From assembly GCF_019097595.1 (NCBI RefSeq), contig NC_080722.1, positions 22,731,130-22,795,129 on the forward strand: a stretch of 64,000 bases of DNA, written 5' to 3'. The DNA comes from Hemibagrus wyckioides. Taxonomy: Eukaryota > Chordata > Actinopteri > Siluriformes > Bagridae. The stretch's first letter is position 1; every line of letters begins with the position of its first letter. The notes beneath the pieces were generated by a model, which was given only the letters and a program-made list of their open reading frames with translations, did not search any database and was not told where the DNA came from. Of the stretch, positions 24,296-36,889 are shown piece by piece. A program made the position numbers and the translations under genes.

Positions 24296-24545
24296 TGACT
24301 TCCCAGTCAGGGTGTATTCCAATCTTGCTGTTACAGGTATAGTCTTTGATGGTTCCTCCTACCCGAAAAATGGTAGAAGGTCGACTGCCAACTTGACCCT
24401 TCCGTAAGTGCAAATGTGGGCAATTTTGTGTGTGTGTATGGGTGCACTGCCCTTGCCGGACTGGCATCCTATTCAGGATGTATCTCCACATTGTGCCCAG
24501 TGTTTCCAGGATAACCTCAGGACACACTGTGACCAGGATAAAATA
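24296..24545 (+). repeat. SINE-like dispersed repeat, rearranged
   Basis: Two pieces of the same family lie close together. 24304-24330 reads cagtcagggtgtattccaat, and 24460-24545 reads ggactggcatcctattcagg and then accaggataaaa. The second has the typical order of the family's 3' end. The duplication suggests two overlapping insertions or a local duplication. Confidence 0.5.
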
Positions 24546-24569
24546 CTTATTAAAGATAAAGATGAAGAA

Positions 24570-24782
24570 ATTATTTCCACTATTTCTGATGAAGATTTGC
24601 AGTCTCTTGGCCTTTTCTCAACCAGCTTGGAGTTTCACCCAGGAACCTTTTCAAGAGTTCTCAAATACACAGAGCTCCTTATTGCTCTCCAAAAGGCCAA
24701 TTCTGACATTAGATCGCGTGAAGACCTCATTCAATTCTATAAAAAAAATTTCATGCTGTGTCTGGGGAAGTGTCATTTTTGA
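24570..24782 (+). pseudogene. unidentified coding-like fragment of about 70 codons
   Basis: An open stretch directly after a SINE-like tail contains EIISTISDEDLQSLGLFSTS and later RSREDLIQFYKK. The acidic ISDEDLQSLGL phrase looks like a helix turn of a SAM-type domain, but I cannot place it in a family. The frame starts upstream inside repeat sequence, so the true start is unknown, and it ends in a run of A that suggests a frameshift. It could be a fragment of a transposon-borne or multicopy gene, or a chance frame. No function is claimed. Confidence 0.2.
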
Positions 24783-24884
24783 GCTAATGTATCACACTGA
24801 TATATGTTGATGGTTAACTCCTCTTTTTAGGTCCTCTCACAAAAGGTCCAGCCAAATTAAAATGTTAAATCTCTTCTCTTCTGT

Positions 24885-25240
24885 AATCATTCTTTTGGAG
24901 ATGTACTTGTGTGCTTAGGGTTGTGTCCTTGCTGCATGACCCACTTACTGTTGAGCTTTAGTTCATGGACAGATACCCTGACATTCTACTGTAGAAATTG
25001 CTGGTACAATCCTGAATTCATAGGTCCACCAATAATGGCAAGCCATCCTGAAGCTGATGCAGCAAAGCAGCCACAAACCATGACACTGCCACCACCATGC
25101 TTCACTGCAAGGATGAGATTCTTATGATGGAACGCAGTGTTGGGTTTTCACCAAACTTATAAGCAATTTTTGTTTAAACTAATAAAGTTCTACTTTGGAT
25201 TCATCTACCCAATAAGCCTCTGGCTTATCTGTGTAATAAC
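24885..25240 (-). pseudogene. Tc1-like transposase relic, family 3 (catalytic core piece)
   Basis: Minus-strand translation gives VKHGGGSVMVCGCFAAS (25060-25115), then LYQQFLQ followed by a stop, then VSVHELKLNSKWVMQQ and NPKHTST (about 24905-24980). This is the middle of a Tc1-like DDE domain. The position of the second catalytic Asp (QQDN in relatives) reads QQGH, so the residue is gone. No terminal repeats are identified and both ends are lost. It is a different family from copies A, B and C, judging by sequence. Confidence 0.6.
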
Positions 25241-26223
25241 TATAATATTTTGTTTGTTTGTTTTCATTAATCATAATTCATGTCATGATTCAAATTTAAA
25301 TACAAATACTCTAATATTCTAAAGGCTACACACCCTAGAGTGGTACTGTAATCTTGTACAGGAATGGCAGTTACAAACTGAGGGACATTTGGACAGGAAA
25401 CTAAACAGTTAAGGAGCAACAGGTGAGAGAGATTAGTAAACGAGATAAACAAGCACGACTGACAGGGGACAGCAAAAAAAATGTAATTCATTTAGAAGTG
25501 ATAATCATGTGCTGGAGCAAAAAAAACAGGAAAGTGTGCTGTTGCTTTTTTTCTCTAAGGGAGCAAATATTCAGCTGAAACACATCTGATGTGATGAACT
25601 ATAAATGAATTTTGTTAGCAAAATTATTTATATAAACTAAAATCTAATTGTTTAAAATGAAAAATTACTTTCACTGATCCCACACAGTGTAAATTCCACT
25701 ATCCTCATGATGACCTGAAAGTTTTTTGGCCAGATTTTGTTCTTAAGAGTATGTCTCTTCATTTAATTTTGCTGTATGTGAGCTGCTCACAAACTCTGCA
25801 CAGTAGACAGGACTGTTTATCCACATTTTTTTAAAACTGCCCTCAATCAAGCATGAGCCCCCTGCTAGTTAGGTTTCCGCCTGTTTGCCCACTCAGTTCC
25901 TCTGAAGCCAAAATCAGCAATCTCTTAATGCAGCAAGGCATTTACAATCAGGCCAGTGCCCATATTTTATTGTGCCAGGAACTTTAACAAGTTTTGGAGC
26001 TTCCTCCAAAAGCAATGATACCATTTTACCATTGTCTTTGCAGGTGTGCATGAGGGTGGGGGAGTGTTGGGTGGTGTTACAGAGAAAGTAATATCTAGAT
26101 GTCTAAGTGGTGACAGTAAGAATATATAATTTTGTAGAAGAAACTATTTATAATGTAACATTCAATGCTTTCAATGTGCTAACATTTTGGGAAAACATGA
26201 AGAAAAATGCGCACACAAACAAA

Positions 26224-26226
<3 letters not shown>
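25241..26226. other. unassigned non-coding stretch
   Basis: AT-rich sequence without recognisable genes. Confidence 0.5.

Positions 26227-26255
<29 letters not shown>
26227..26255. repeat. (CA)n microsatellite
   Basis: A CA run of about 14 units, preceded by aaacaaacaaac. Confidence 0.9.
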
Positions 26256-26257
<2 letters not shown>

Positions 26258-26393
26258 TGAGCCGTCTTACCATCCTTATTAGGACCTTCCATAATATAAG
26301 ACATAGTTGACAGTTAATTAATACTATACTACAGTATTAGTAACCTAACCTTAACCTCACTAACCTCAGTTTTCTCTTTTTCTTTAAAAGCTG

Positions 26394-26419
<26 letters not shown>
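26394..26419. repeat. poly(T) tract
   Basis: An uninterrupted run of 26 T. It could be the tail of a minus-strand retroposon, but no body is recognisable next to it. Confidence 0.85.
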
Positions 26420-26424
<5 letters not shown>

Positions 26425-26760
26425 AGCATTTTTCCTCGTGGGAACAAACAGTGATATCTCATTAATTCTCATTGTGGTCTTGATCAGCAATTACAACTCT
26501 AATCTCACATGGCTTTTTCCTCAAAAGTCATAATAATAATAAAACTCACAAATTATTAGGAGTCTTAAATCAGATTAAGCTGCAGTCACTTGCCATACCC
26601 TGCAAATTTTCACATATCATTATATCAGCCCGATAATTTTATGTAATTATTTTGAGGGAGCAACGTTTTTTTCTGCAGTGTAGCATGAAGCAAATCAAGG
26701 CACTCTATAAAGAAATTTGGTGGCTGTTGCTGTCTTTGGTTCTCATTTCCTGTGACTGAC
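26420..26760. other. unassigned non-coding stretch
   Basis: Nothing recognisable. Confidence 0.5.
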
Positions 26761-26798
26761 TTTTTTCTTTTCTTTTCTTTTCTTTTCTTTTCTTTTCT
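26761..26798. repeat. (TTTTC)n microsatellite
   Basis: About seven TTTTC pentamers. Confidence 0.9.
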
Positions 26799-27065
26799 GA
26801 GAGAATGTCTAGTCATATTTCTAGGATTAGGTTTCTACTACTTGCTCACTTGCTGAATGACTTGCTGAATGTTGTTCATGGACTTCATCCTTTCTTTTAC
26901 TCATGAGAATGCCTTTGTTTTAATTTTTGCTCATTTTTTTACCTGAGGAAATGGAGTAATGTCATTATTGCCAGACTGTGTGATTTTATTCCCGTCCAAA
27001 TCTAGCACGATTGATTTTTATTTATTTCTGCAGTGACCATTATAAATTATCCTAGGTAACATATA
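26799..27065. other. unassigned non-coding stretch
   Basis: AT-rich sequence with no recognisable feature. Confidence 0.5.
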
Positions 27066-28345
27066 GTGCCCTTGAAAAATATTGGAATGACAAGACCTTT
27101 TGTTTGTTTATTTGTTTGTTTATTTGTTAGTTGGAGCTATACACAAAGATAAATAGGAAATTTAAAAAAATTAAGCTTTCATTTCCTGATATTTCTGATC
27201 TGAATGTGTTAAAAAACTTTTAACACATATAAAGTGATCAAACGATCAAAACTTTTGGATTATTTGAATATCTGGTGTTCCTTGTTGCCCAGTTGTGTCC
27301 TTTTAGATTACTTGTTTAAACAATTAATAGCTTTTAATAGTCTGCTCTAGATTTGAGCTCTTGATTTCACCTGTAAAGACTCAATTGTTTGATAAAAAAG
27401 GATGCCTGTGAGGAAAAAATCAAAGCATTTTTGAAGCTGATAAAATCAATCAGAGCCATTGCACATGCATAGGGCATAGCCAATACAACTGAATGTCAAA
27501 AAGACAGAAAAAGAAATTTGAAAAAGAAAAAAGCTACTGATGTACTAACAGCCAGACACTGAACATGTCGGGGAATGAAGGAAAAAAAAAGGGCAAAGAA
27601 TCACAATTCATTGTTCGAAGAATACTTAGAGAGCAGAACTCAGAGGCCATTCCACAAAATACCACAAACCACTAATCAGCAGTAAGAATCAGAAGGCCAA
27701 ACTGGAATTCATAAAGAAGTAGAGAGATGAGCCACAAAAGCACAAAGGTTCTGGAACTGCCAAAGTGTGGAGAAATAAAGGATCTGCCCATGATACAAAA
27801 CATCCAAGTTCATCACTACAGCACAGTGATGGTAGTGGCTTCGACTTGGGATTCTGGAAGATTCTCACTAATCTTTACTGATGATGTAACTTATGATGGG
27901 AGCACAGAATGAGTTCAGAAGTCTACAGAAACATTCTGTCTGTACTGTAATTTACAGAGACATGCATCCAATGTTTGGGAGAACCTTCATCATGGAACAA
28001 GACAATGAACCACAACATACTGGCAAAACATCAAAGGACTTCAATGGGGGGAAATGGGGGGAAATGGAAGGTCAGGACTGGCCAAGACAATCACCAGACC
28101 TTAACCAACTTGAGCAGCATTTTACCTCCTGAAGAGGAATCTGAAGGGAGAAACAAAGAATATATGAAAAAAAAGCTGTAGCACATCCCTGCAAAAGCAT
28201 CACAAAAGTAGAATGCAACAGTTTGGTGATGTCAGTGGGTCTCAGTGTGATGTCATTCTCACCTAAAAAGAATGGGTGGTCTGCCAGCAAAGATCAGGAA
28301 ATCAAAGCTAATATTCTGATCTATTGGCTTATATTTATCTCTTGA
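27066..28345 (+). mobile_element. old Tc1-like relic, family 2, copy F3 (most complete)
   Basis: The left terminal region starts agtgcccttgaaaaatattgg. The body matches relics F1 and F2 in order. The right region (28225-28345) has the family's cacctaaaaa...gggtggtctg and ctaatattctgatctattgg. The left region (27170-27215) mirrors the right-end text as an inverted repeat of about 200 bases, the IR/DR style of some fish Tc1 families. The extreme right terminus appears lost. Confidence 0.7.
27480..28180 (+). pseudogene. Tc1-like transposase relic (copy F3)
   Basis: A plus-strand relic in several frames. The best part, 27893-28132, carries FIMEQDNEPQHTGKTSKDF (second catalytic Asp near 28001) and DWPRQSPDLNQLEQHFTS (Glu near 28112, with NPIE changed to NQLE). 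Spacing between them is 36 residues rather than the usual 34; a repeated ggggggaaat pair at 28046-28065 probably accounts for the extra length. The first Asp region is not readable. The N-terminal part is frameshifted. Non-functional. Confidence 0.65.
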
Positions 28346-28591
28346 TAAAGGTTGTTATACAGTTAGGGAACTTATTGAGTTGTTAGAACAATTCTAATAT
28401 GATGAGACTTACTTAGCCCTCATAATCTGATCATACTTACTATATACTTACTACTATTTCTTAACAGATACATTTTCAGAAATCCACCAAACTAACTGAT
28501 TAATCCAAATAAAAAACTGCTAAATACACAGACTTCATATCAAATGCTTCCTTATTTGTTGTCATTCAGATAAGATTTGCTTAGCGTTTAA
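28346..28591. other. unassigned non-coding stretch
   Basis: AT-rich; no feature recognised. Confidence 0.5.
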
Positions 28592-28629
28592 GTGTGTGTG
28601 TGTGTATGTTTGTGTGTGTGTGTGTGTGT
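28592..28629. repeat. (GT)n microsatellite
   Basis: GT-rich array interrupted by tatgttt. Confidence 0.88.
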
Positions 28630-29945
28630 CTGCTTATGCAAATCTTGGCCTCACAGGTTTGCTATCAAGACCGTTCAAGACCATTTAAGTCTTTTTTATA
28701 TAATTGTTATTGTTTTAATTCAGAGAACATTATGTATCTTGTCTAATACTCATGAATTTGGACCTTTTGCATGCTGGTACACAAAATCCTCGGAGGAAGA
28801 AGTTGTGAGGAAGATATTGCAAACATTTAGCTTCACTGATTGTTAGTGTATATTTAAGTTAAATAAATTGTTGAAAATATGATAAGTTGAGTTGAGGTCT
28901 GGCTTTCATTGCATAAAAAATTGGTGTAAGCCTAAGCCTATGATGTCAGATGAAACCGCAGTGTCTTTCCAGCCATCTGAAGTTAATTATCGCCATTTTG
29001 TGCCAATAGTTTGCACAGGATCTTCCACATTTTTTTTGTCTCCATGTGTGATGTTAATACAATAGCGCACAATAGTTTCACTACATGCAAATGTTTTTTT
29101 ATGAATTTCAATTTAAATACTAATAACCTATGAAAATTCATGTTGTATCAGTAATTATGAGCCATATTCTCCATATTATTCCATGATACGCCAAGCTGTA
29201 CCTCAAACAGTCATTGTATCTAAATGTAACATGGCAATATGAAGACAGAAAAGAGGAAGGAAAAAAGGGGGAAGAGGAAAACAAGATGACTTGGACAGCT
29301 GAATTATGGGACGTGGAGGCAGACATGGCAAGGTTTCATAGCTCATTGGATTTCAGAGCTGCGGCTCTGTCGCACCGCAGTGGATGTAATTTGTACCACA
29401 TGTGTTTGAAGGTGCCCACATGCATAAAAACTGTAGGTTTTAGACACTTTGCTGAGGGGAGAAAGAAAAAACAAAGGTCTGGCAGGTCAGAGTGACTGTC
29501 TTGGGCATAAATAGCCTTTTTGAGAGTGGAGATGATGGGGTGACTTTGCTTTGAGGTAAAACAGAAAAAGTGGCTCAAAGATCACTGTATCAGGCATATA
29601 GTCACCTAATGCAAGCCTCAGTGGCTACAGACAATAGAAAGTGCCTGTTTTTTTCTTGTTGTTTTTCTTAATGAATATTGGTCATATTTTGCATAACTGA
29701 ATTGATATGTGCATTGGTTTTAATATGTATATTAATTTTAATGTCAGCAGTACAAGAAGTCAAGCTCTGTAATTATAAGCCAGATTACAACAGTAATGTG
29801 AGGAAGTAGGAGGGCCTAGATTGAAGCTAATTTACAAGAAGTAGAAGAAGCCTTTGTTTCATATACATTACAGCACAGTAAAATTATTTTCTTAGTGTGT
29901 CCTTTTCTTAGGAAGTTGAGGTCAGAGTGCAGGGTCAGACATGAT
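28630..29945. other. unassigned non-coding stretch
   Basis: A purine-rich patch at 29236-29285. The frames across 29214-29578 on both strands have no domain. No gene recognised. Confidence 0.5.
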
Positions 29946-30075
29946 GCAGCATCCCTGTAGCAGAGAGGGTTAAAGGCCTTGCTCAATAGCCCAACAATGA
30001 CAGCATGTTAGTGCTGGGGCATGAACCCCAACCTTCCAACCAGGGCTTTGACCACTGAGACACCAGTGTCCCAAT
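29946..30075 (-). repeat. SINE-like fragment with tRNA-like B-box text
   Basis: It reads gggttaaaggccttgctcaa, then gctggggcatgaaccccaac, then gaccactgagacaccagtgt. This order matches a common fish retroposon arm, and 56858-56945 carries a second decayed copy in the same orientation. Confidence 0.5.
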
Positions 30076-31524
30076 TTAAGGACAGATCCCTTGTGTGCAC
30101 TCTTAAAGCAAAGTGTGGTTTAGTGTTGAACAGATGTACTGTTCACACTTTCAATACTTGGTCAATACTCAGGTTTGTAAACATATTCAGATAGAGAAAA
30201 TTTTGATAAAACACACACGACTGAACAGGAGCAGCATAAGGGCAAGGCATGCCATGGTTGTGGAGGGGCGATCATGTATGTTGCCTCCTTTCACTCCTCC
30301 ACCTTTTCCCTAGTCTCCTTTAACCTCTGTCTCTAACCACAAAGAACAACTTATCCTGTTATCCTCCCCCAATTCTCTGCTTCAGCTGCAGCCAAGACCA
30401 CAGGTTAATAAAAACCTGACTCCCTGAAAAGCCAGGGAGCAGAATCTGAGGCAGGAGGTGTGTGTGTGTGTGCGCATGGAAAGAAGATGGCCCTCCTCAG
30501 GCTGTCCACAGGCTGAGATATGTGGTCTTCTGAAAATTAATGAAATTAATTTAGGCTATGTTTATTAAGCATATTAAGCATCTCCCCCATTTCTCATTCC
30601 TTACTGACCACTAAAAGTGAAGTATATTTTAAATGAATGATAAATGAGGAATTGAGACATGGTGATATCCTGCAGGGTCTCAGGATTGAAAGTCCACTAC
30701 TAAAAATGTTTTAATCGTTAATCAGAAATAAAATAAAATACACTGATTCAAGTTTATATTTTTTTAATGCTGACTTTTTATGGGATATTTATACCAAAGA
30801 CAAGAAAAAAAAATGTGCTTATGTGGTTAATAAAATAAAATATTTTATATATAATGATTAATCCTATTAACAATTGTATAGTCTTGGGTTTGACGGACTT
30901 CCTCTTGACATTGCCCACATTGGTATAATCCGTTATTGGCATATAGTGTGCATAAAAGTGCACACAGCCATGTGCATACTTCATCACAGTGTGGATGTAT
31001 GGTTAAGACTGAGTCTGTTAATCTCCCTCTTCCCAGTGTTATTCTTGAGTTGGCACAAGGGGATTTAGGCGTAAGCAGGGTCCATAACTTATGTGCTTGA
31101 ATGTGGAGCATAGTGGCGTGCCAGCACACTTTATGAACACCATTTTCTCTTTCCTTATACACATATGGATTTTTTTGTCTGCTAGTACTCTCAGACCAGG
31201 ATGTAACGTAATGTGTACAATGCATCAAATCATGTCCACAGCAGGGCTGTTGTTGAATGAATTTGGAGCCAGCTGTGCCAAACAGCTCTGAATTTTCTTG
31301 GCAAGGTGGCCACTGACCGCTAGATTGGGCTGTTTTATTGTCACTGCTTTATTATAGATGACAAATAATTTCCTTTTTCCTTTACTTTCTTTTAAGATCA
31401 CTCATAAATTCTAGAGACGTTTACGATTTATATTGGAATACACATGATGAATGAATACACATTGGACTAAAGAGTGTTTGGAAAATGTGCAGGCCACACA
31501 ATAGAAACAGAGACAAAATCTTAC
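30076..31524. other. unassigned non-coding stretch
   Basis: It includes two small adjacent hairpins at 30401-30439 and a short GT run at 30460-30472. No gene recognised. Confidence 0.5.
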
Positions 31525-31815
31525 GGTGGCACAGTGGATAGCTTTGCTGTCTTTTTGTCTCCTGGTGTGATCCTGAGCAGAGGTTTGTATGTGTGTGTGT
31601 GTGTGTGTTTGCTGGGGGTTCTTCTGGGTTTACCATTTTGATCCCACATCCCAAAAAAACCATCCGGTGAATTGGTTAATTCAGGTGTGTAAAAAGTGTT
31701 TGCATGATGTCCTGTGATGGACTGTTGTCCAATCCATGATGTGGACCCAGTGGTCCTGGGAAAGGCTTCAGCAACCCTGAACAGGATAGAGTGGTTACTG
31801 AAGATGAATGAATAA
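31525..31815 (+). repeat. SINE-like dispersed repeat, nearly full length
   Basis: It starts with ggtggcacagtggatagct, a tRNA-like A-box head typical of fish SINEs, and runs through tctgggtttaccattttgat and tgatggactgttgtcc to a tail ending in gaatgaataaat. A (GT)9 run sits inside at 31590-31608. The order of blocks fits the family seen at 225-400 and 24460-24545. Confidence 0.6.
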
Positions 31816-34800
31816 ATGATCCTAATAGGGTCAAGGGTAGTATGAACTGCATACCTTCAGCTACCCACAAGGCTGATCCACATAAATATAACCTTAACCT
31901 TGATATTTACTTTATCATTATCATTGTACACACCTGGACATTATTGTTTAAATTGAATGTTTATTTTTATTTTTATTTTTTTTAAAGTATACAAATTCAT
32001 TGTCTGCTTGAATTGTTACATTCATTCATACATCTTCAGTAACTCCTACACACACACTCACACACACATTATATAGATACAGATCTTCTGCATTTAGGTA
32101 CCCTGCAGTGATTGTAAGCTGTATTTGCTACTGTTCACTATGATTAAAACTGTCACTGACATCTGTACAAGTGACAAGTAAACTTAAAAGTTTAATTCAT
32201 AAACAGTGTGAAGTTTTGGTGTTAAATCCAGAGCCATTTTCATTTTTTTTTTGTTTACTTTTTTTGGTTAAAGACAGTTTTAATGTTTTACAATAGAAGA
32301 TAAATATTGTGCACACTTGTCTGTCAAGTGTCTGCCAAAATGACAAATCTTCAGAGTTTTCTCCTAATGCTTTTGGAATTTGCCAAATGAGAAATTCTCC
32401 TGATTGGGAGCAAGGCAGGATACTTCAACTCTTTAATGTAAGTTTATGCTAAATATCTTTCAGGGAAAAGATTTCCAGTATGTATATCTAATGCACCTAA
32501 TATGTTTCTCTGTGCATACAAGCCTTAAATGTGAAACAGATGAATTTTATGGGACATTTAATCCAAAATCATACCAGAACAAAGTAAAGGTATTAAGACA
32601 ACAGAAAAATGCAACAATCACAACCATGTCTGATTTCTGTATAGTAAAGCAGGTGGTGAATGCCAACATTTCACACTCACTAAAATAGAGAGTCCACATC
32701 TTACATTCAGGACTGCTGATTTTGGCTCCGTTATCCACCATAGAAGTAATTGTATTCATTAGGACCAGCAAGCCAAAAACTGATCCGGTATCAAGGCTCG
32801 TGCTGCGAGCAGACTTATTGAGATCCACAGATGAGCTTGGCTGGTACTGTTTTTCTGTGCTCTCTAGACACCTAGTAAAGTATGTGATGCCGTTCCCTGC
32901 AGTTTGCGCAGCCTTGTGCTGACATACATGCTGCAGAAACATGGACCTGACAGGCCTCTGAGAGCCACATGTGTTTTCAATGGCTGCTGTTCAACGAGCA
33001 GTTTGCTTAGTGCAGCCGTCAGAGTGGTGTGCTACTGGGTATCACGGCTCAGAATTTCGGAGGAGAATTAGATTTCCAGTTTGACCTTGTGACATTATGG
33101 GATAAAAATATATAAAGGGTTTCTAAGAAATGTCCAAACAGACATATGTAAAAGAACCTGACAGAGTTTAATTCTATGCCTTTTTGTGATATTAGCAATA
33201 TGAACTCAGAGGAACTTTCTGAGGAATGGGATTTTTCTCCTGGAGTTTTTCTACAGTGCATTGTACAGAAAAAAAGGAGGATACGACAGCATTTGAATGA
33301 ATTCACATTAGAAAATATATACTGTACATGATTCACACAAACATCTTTATCCTATAACATATTAAACAATTAAAGTAATAAATAGACAAATTGTATTTTG
33401 CACCAACAGAGCAAGAAATGACCCATGTCAATTGAACATCACTGACATGCAAAGAAAACATTATTTTTTTTTTTAAATAAGGGGCTGAATATTCTCTAAA
33501 ATGGAAAGAAACATTTGCTTTTAATAACATGAGCTTAACTTAAAGTTTGTGTTTTCAGTGGAAGACTAAAGTTTTACACTCTCTACCAAAGTAACAAGGA
33601 GAAGGAGGGTGGGAGTGGGCCACGACTTGTGTATTTATACAGGACCCTTTCTGTTGTGATGTCATTGGAAGACTATAAACAGTTGAACCGTTTTTAAAGT
33701 GCCCAAATGGAGCCGATACAAGACAAAGGCCAGGGACAAATGCTTCTGTTGGGTCGGACTCACTTGGCCTATTGTGCGTCCCTAGTGATAGCCTGTTCCT
33801 CACACTTCAGCTCTGTTTGCTTATGTGAGGGGATTTAAGAGCTCCTAATGACAGGGGTGATTATGTATTTAAGGCAACACGGCAAGATTTAATCTAAATC
33901 AGTGTCCCCCAGTAACTCATTTAGCTTCTTGTTCTTCTTGGATTACACAAAGATGCCTGTAAATGTTCCCAGCCCAGATTTACTATTTAAAAACATGGTT
34001 TAAAAGCAGAACCTTGGTGTAGATGAGTACGCCTAAAAAAGCAATCTGAGATAATTTAGATACTAGTTAAGCAATTACCTCCAGAAGAATATTTTCGGGA
34101 AAGGTGACTACAGCAGCAATTCATTGGTAAAGTATATCAAAAACAATGCTGTCTGTAAGCATCCTCAGTGAGAATAAAGTATTTAGAAAACAATGTCTAT
34201 TGAAAGTTTTTTAAGCATAGTGCAATAAGAAAGCAACACAAGATCATCCAACTTCTACTATTACACAGCTCAGATGAAAATGATCAAATAAATTACCTTT
34301 TACTGTATTATGCATTATAGTCTGATAAGGCAAGTTTTTACAGCCTCCAAGTTTCTGAAGGAGGAAAACCTCTCAGAATCAAGGTTGATCTACTGTAAAA
34401 AATGAGTCACTTAATTTGGAACACCTATTATAATTAATGTCATTTTCAAATCAGCCATGTGGCAGAAACGCAGTGCATAAAATCAGGTAAATACAGGTTA
34501 AGTGCTTCAGTTTATGTTGAACTCATACATCAGACTGTGGAAAAAAGTGATCTCCATGAGAGTTTCCCCACAACAGCCTCTAGAGAATGGTGTGATGAAC
34601 AAAACAAAAAAATATCCAGTGGGTGACAGCTCTCTTAGCAGAAACTCCATGCTGATGAGGGGTCAGAGAAGAATGGCAAGACTGGATCGATCTTCCTGGA
34701 AGGCTACAGTAACTTAAGTAATTCTTTACAAATGTTCAGCAGAACAGCTCTCAGAATGCACAACAAACCTTGAGGCAGGTGGGTTACAACAACAGAAGAC

Positions 34801-36887
34801 CACAGTGGGTTTCATGGGTATCAGTCAAGAGAAGGAATCTAAAGCTACACTTGGCACAGATTCAGAAACAGTTGAAGTTTATAAAAACAGTTCCTGGTCT
34901 GAGCTCTGAGATTATTTTCTGTTCATAATGGATGGAAGAGTCGTTATTGAGATGTCTTGAATGCAGGTCACTTTACACATTGTCTTCTATTGATCCATAT
35001 GGCAAGCTGCAAAAGCAGTTAAGTCCAACTTTTACAGCAAGACCATTGTCTTGCATGAAGGTCACTAACATTCCAGAGAGTATTTTTGTGCTTCCAAAAT
35101 AATAGTCTGTTTCTGGTGTTTCTGGAGACATCACTGCCATATCCACTGTAACAACTGAGTTAGTAATAAATATTTACAAAGTAATATTACAGTAATAAAT
35201 ACAAACAATTGTTCATGGAACAAGATAAGAGTTTATGTACAGTGTTGTGCATTGTAAAATGTTTTCCACTTGACTAAATACAACTAGCATATTAATTGAG
35301 CATGCACATTCACAAGAATGTCTGCAGTCATTCCAATATGCTGAGGTCACCCACAGGGGCCAGATAATTTCAAGGTCTGTGGTCTGCTGCACTATAGTCA
35401 CCTGTTCACCTGGGACAGTAGGTCACAGAGAGTCTATCATTTACATAAACAACAGCAGAACCTATTTGTCCAGAATGGTGTAATCAGCATTAATGGCTCC
35501 ATAGTCTGTAGGATGTTCTGCACTGTTAATCCCAACAGGCACAGTGGTCAATATGAATCCATCTGTACATTTGACCAGTTGAATTACAATGCATCTTGGC
35601 CCAATGTCAATTTCTCATCCCTGTCTGTAAACTATTTGGACAGCGAGTTGTCTGTCTGTTCACAATCAAATTGACATCTGCTATGCAGTAGGTATTCCAA
35701 ATTAGCTGAACCACCTCTCTGTTAATTTGCCAACCTACCAGCACTGACTTGCTTAGGACAGCAAATTTTCTGTCTGATTGAAACGGATCTCTAAAAAGGC
35801 AGCTCTTAAAGACAGAAGGTGTGCACATGAGCTTTCCAGAGTTTGTTTGCCTATTTACTATATACATTTCACATTTATTTTTTCCCACACAATGCAACTG
35901 TTTTTAAAAAATCATAAGTTGAACTTGACACATAAGCTAAAAGGTATATAATGACACTCCTTGTAATTGATCTTTAGTCTTACAAGGTTCTACATGTGAA
36001 ATCGGTGCTCTGCATGGCTTGCGATCTGCTGTTGGGATAGCGCAGTACACACAGAAGACCCTGGCAATTTGTAGGAATGTGAGGGCAACTTTTCAGGTCT
36101 CTAAACCGATAATTATTCTGACACTTGTCACAAGAAGCATACAGAATGGAATTGTGCATTGAAGGCTTACTCACTGGCACAAAACTGACTTTATTTGGGC
36201 TGTCAGTGTCAGGGTATGGTAGCCTAAAGGTAGACTTCTGCCTTATGTGTTTATTTTGTGTCTGAGAGAGGAACAGGTATTCATTAATGTCTCGGGCCTT
36301 TAAGCTTAATACCTGCAGATAACACAGACAGTTAATTGACCAGGCATACGGTTAGGCATTTGCTCAGCTGTGTTGGATGGAAGATCCAGCTTTACTTTTG
36401 CCAAGCAGCCTTAACAATAGTCTGTAGTGTATTCAGTGCCCACTGCTGTCCTCTGATCCTGCATTATACTCTGATCTTCAGGCTGCACCAATGGCAGGCT
36501 ACCAGCAATCTTTACCAAGGTATGTTCTTAAATCAGAAAATGAGACAAAATGAGACAGAGAATGAAATACATCATGATAATTGTCTATATATGGGTTTGC
36601 TGTGCAAAGCTCAGGTTTTACATTAACACAGCCATACCTACTGCTCAATTCTCTCCTTGCTGCATCAGTCAGAAGAAGGTACTACACAACCATCAGTATT
36701 TTCAAAGCCTCAATATTGGAAATATTCTGCAGTGACTGAAGTAATCATTAAGTGTTGGTTGAAGATGCTGATGTCTCTAACGATCTGGGCATTGTTTTAG
36801 TCCATAATGGCATCCACCCCTAGCAAAAAAGGAAATCCTTATTATTGTATTAGACTAAATCTATGAGTTAACAATTATGTACACTGT
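31816..36887. other. unassigned non-coding stretch (5 kb)
   Basis: The longest feature-poor block. It has T-rich patches near 31955-31985 and 32247-32270, and otherwise mixed sequence. 33815-33930 looks less decayed and homeodomain-site-rich (taatgacag, gtgattatg) but is not a recognised element. Frames on both strands are short and without domains. Confidence 0.5.
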
Positions 36888-36889
36888 GA

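Noticed and set aside
29214..29495. Lys/Glu-rich frame as a possible exon
   Set aside because: Comes from a purine-rich patch; the opposite strand has a similar frame and neither has family likeness.
35607..35897. 96-codon minus-strand frame
   Set aside because: No domain, no splice context and ordinary length for chance.
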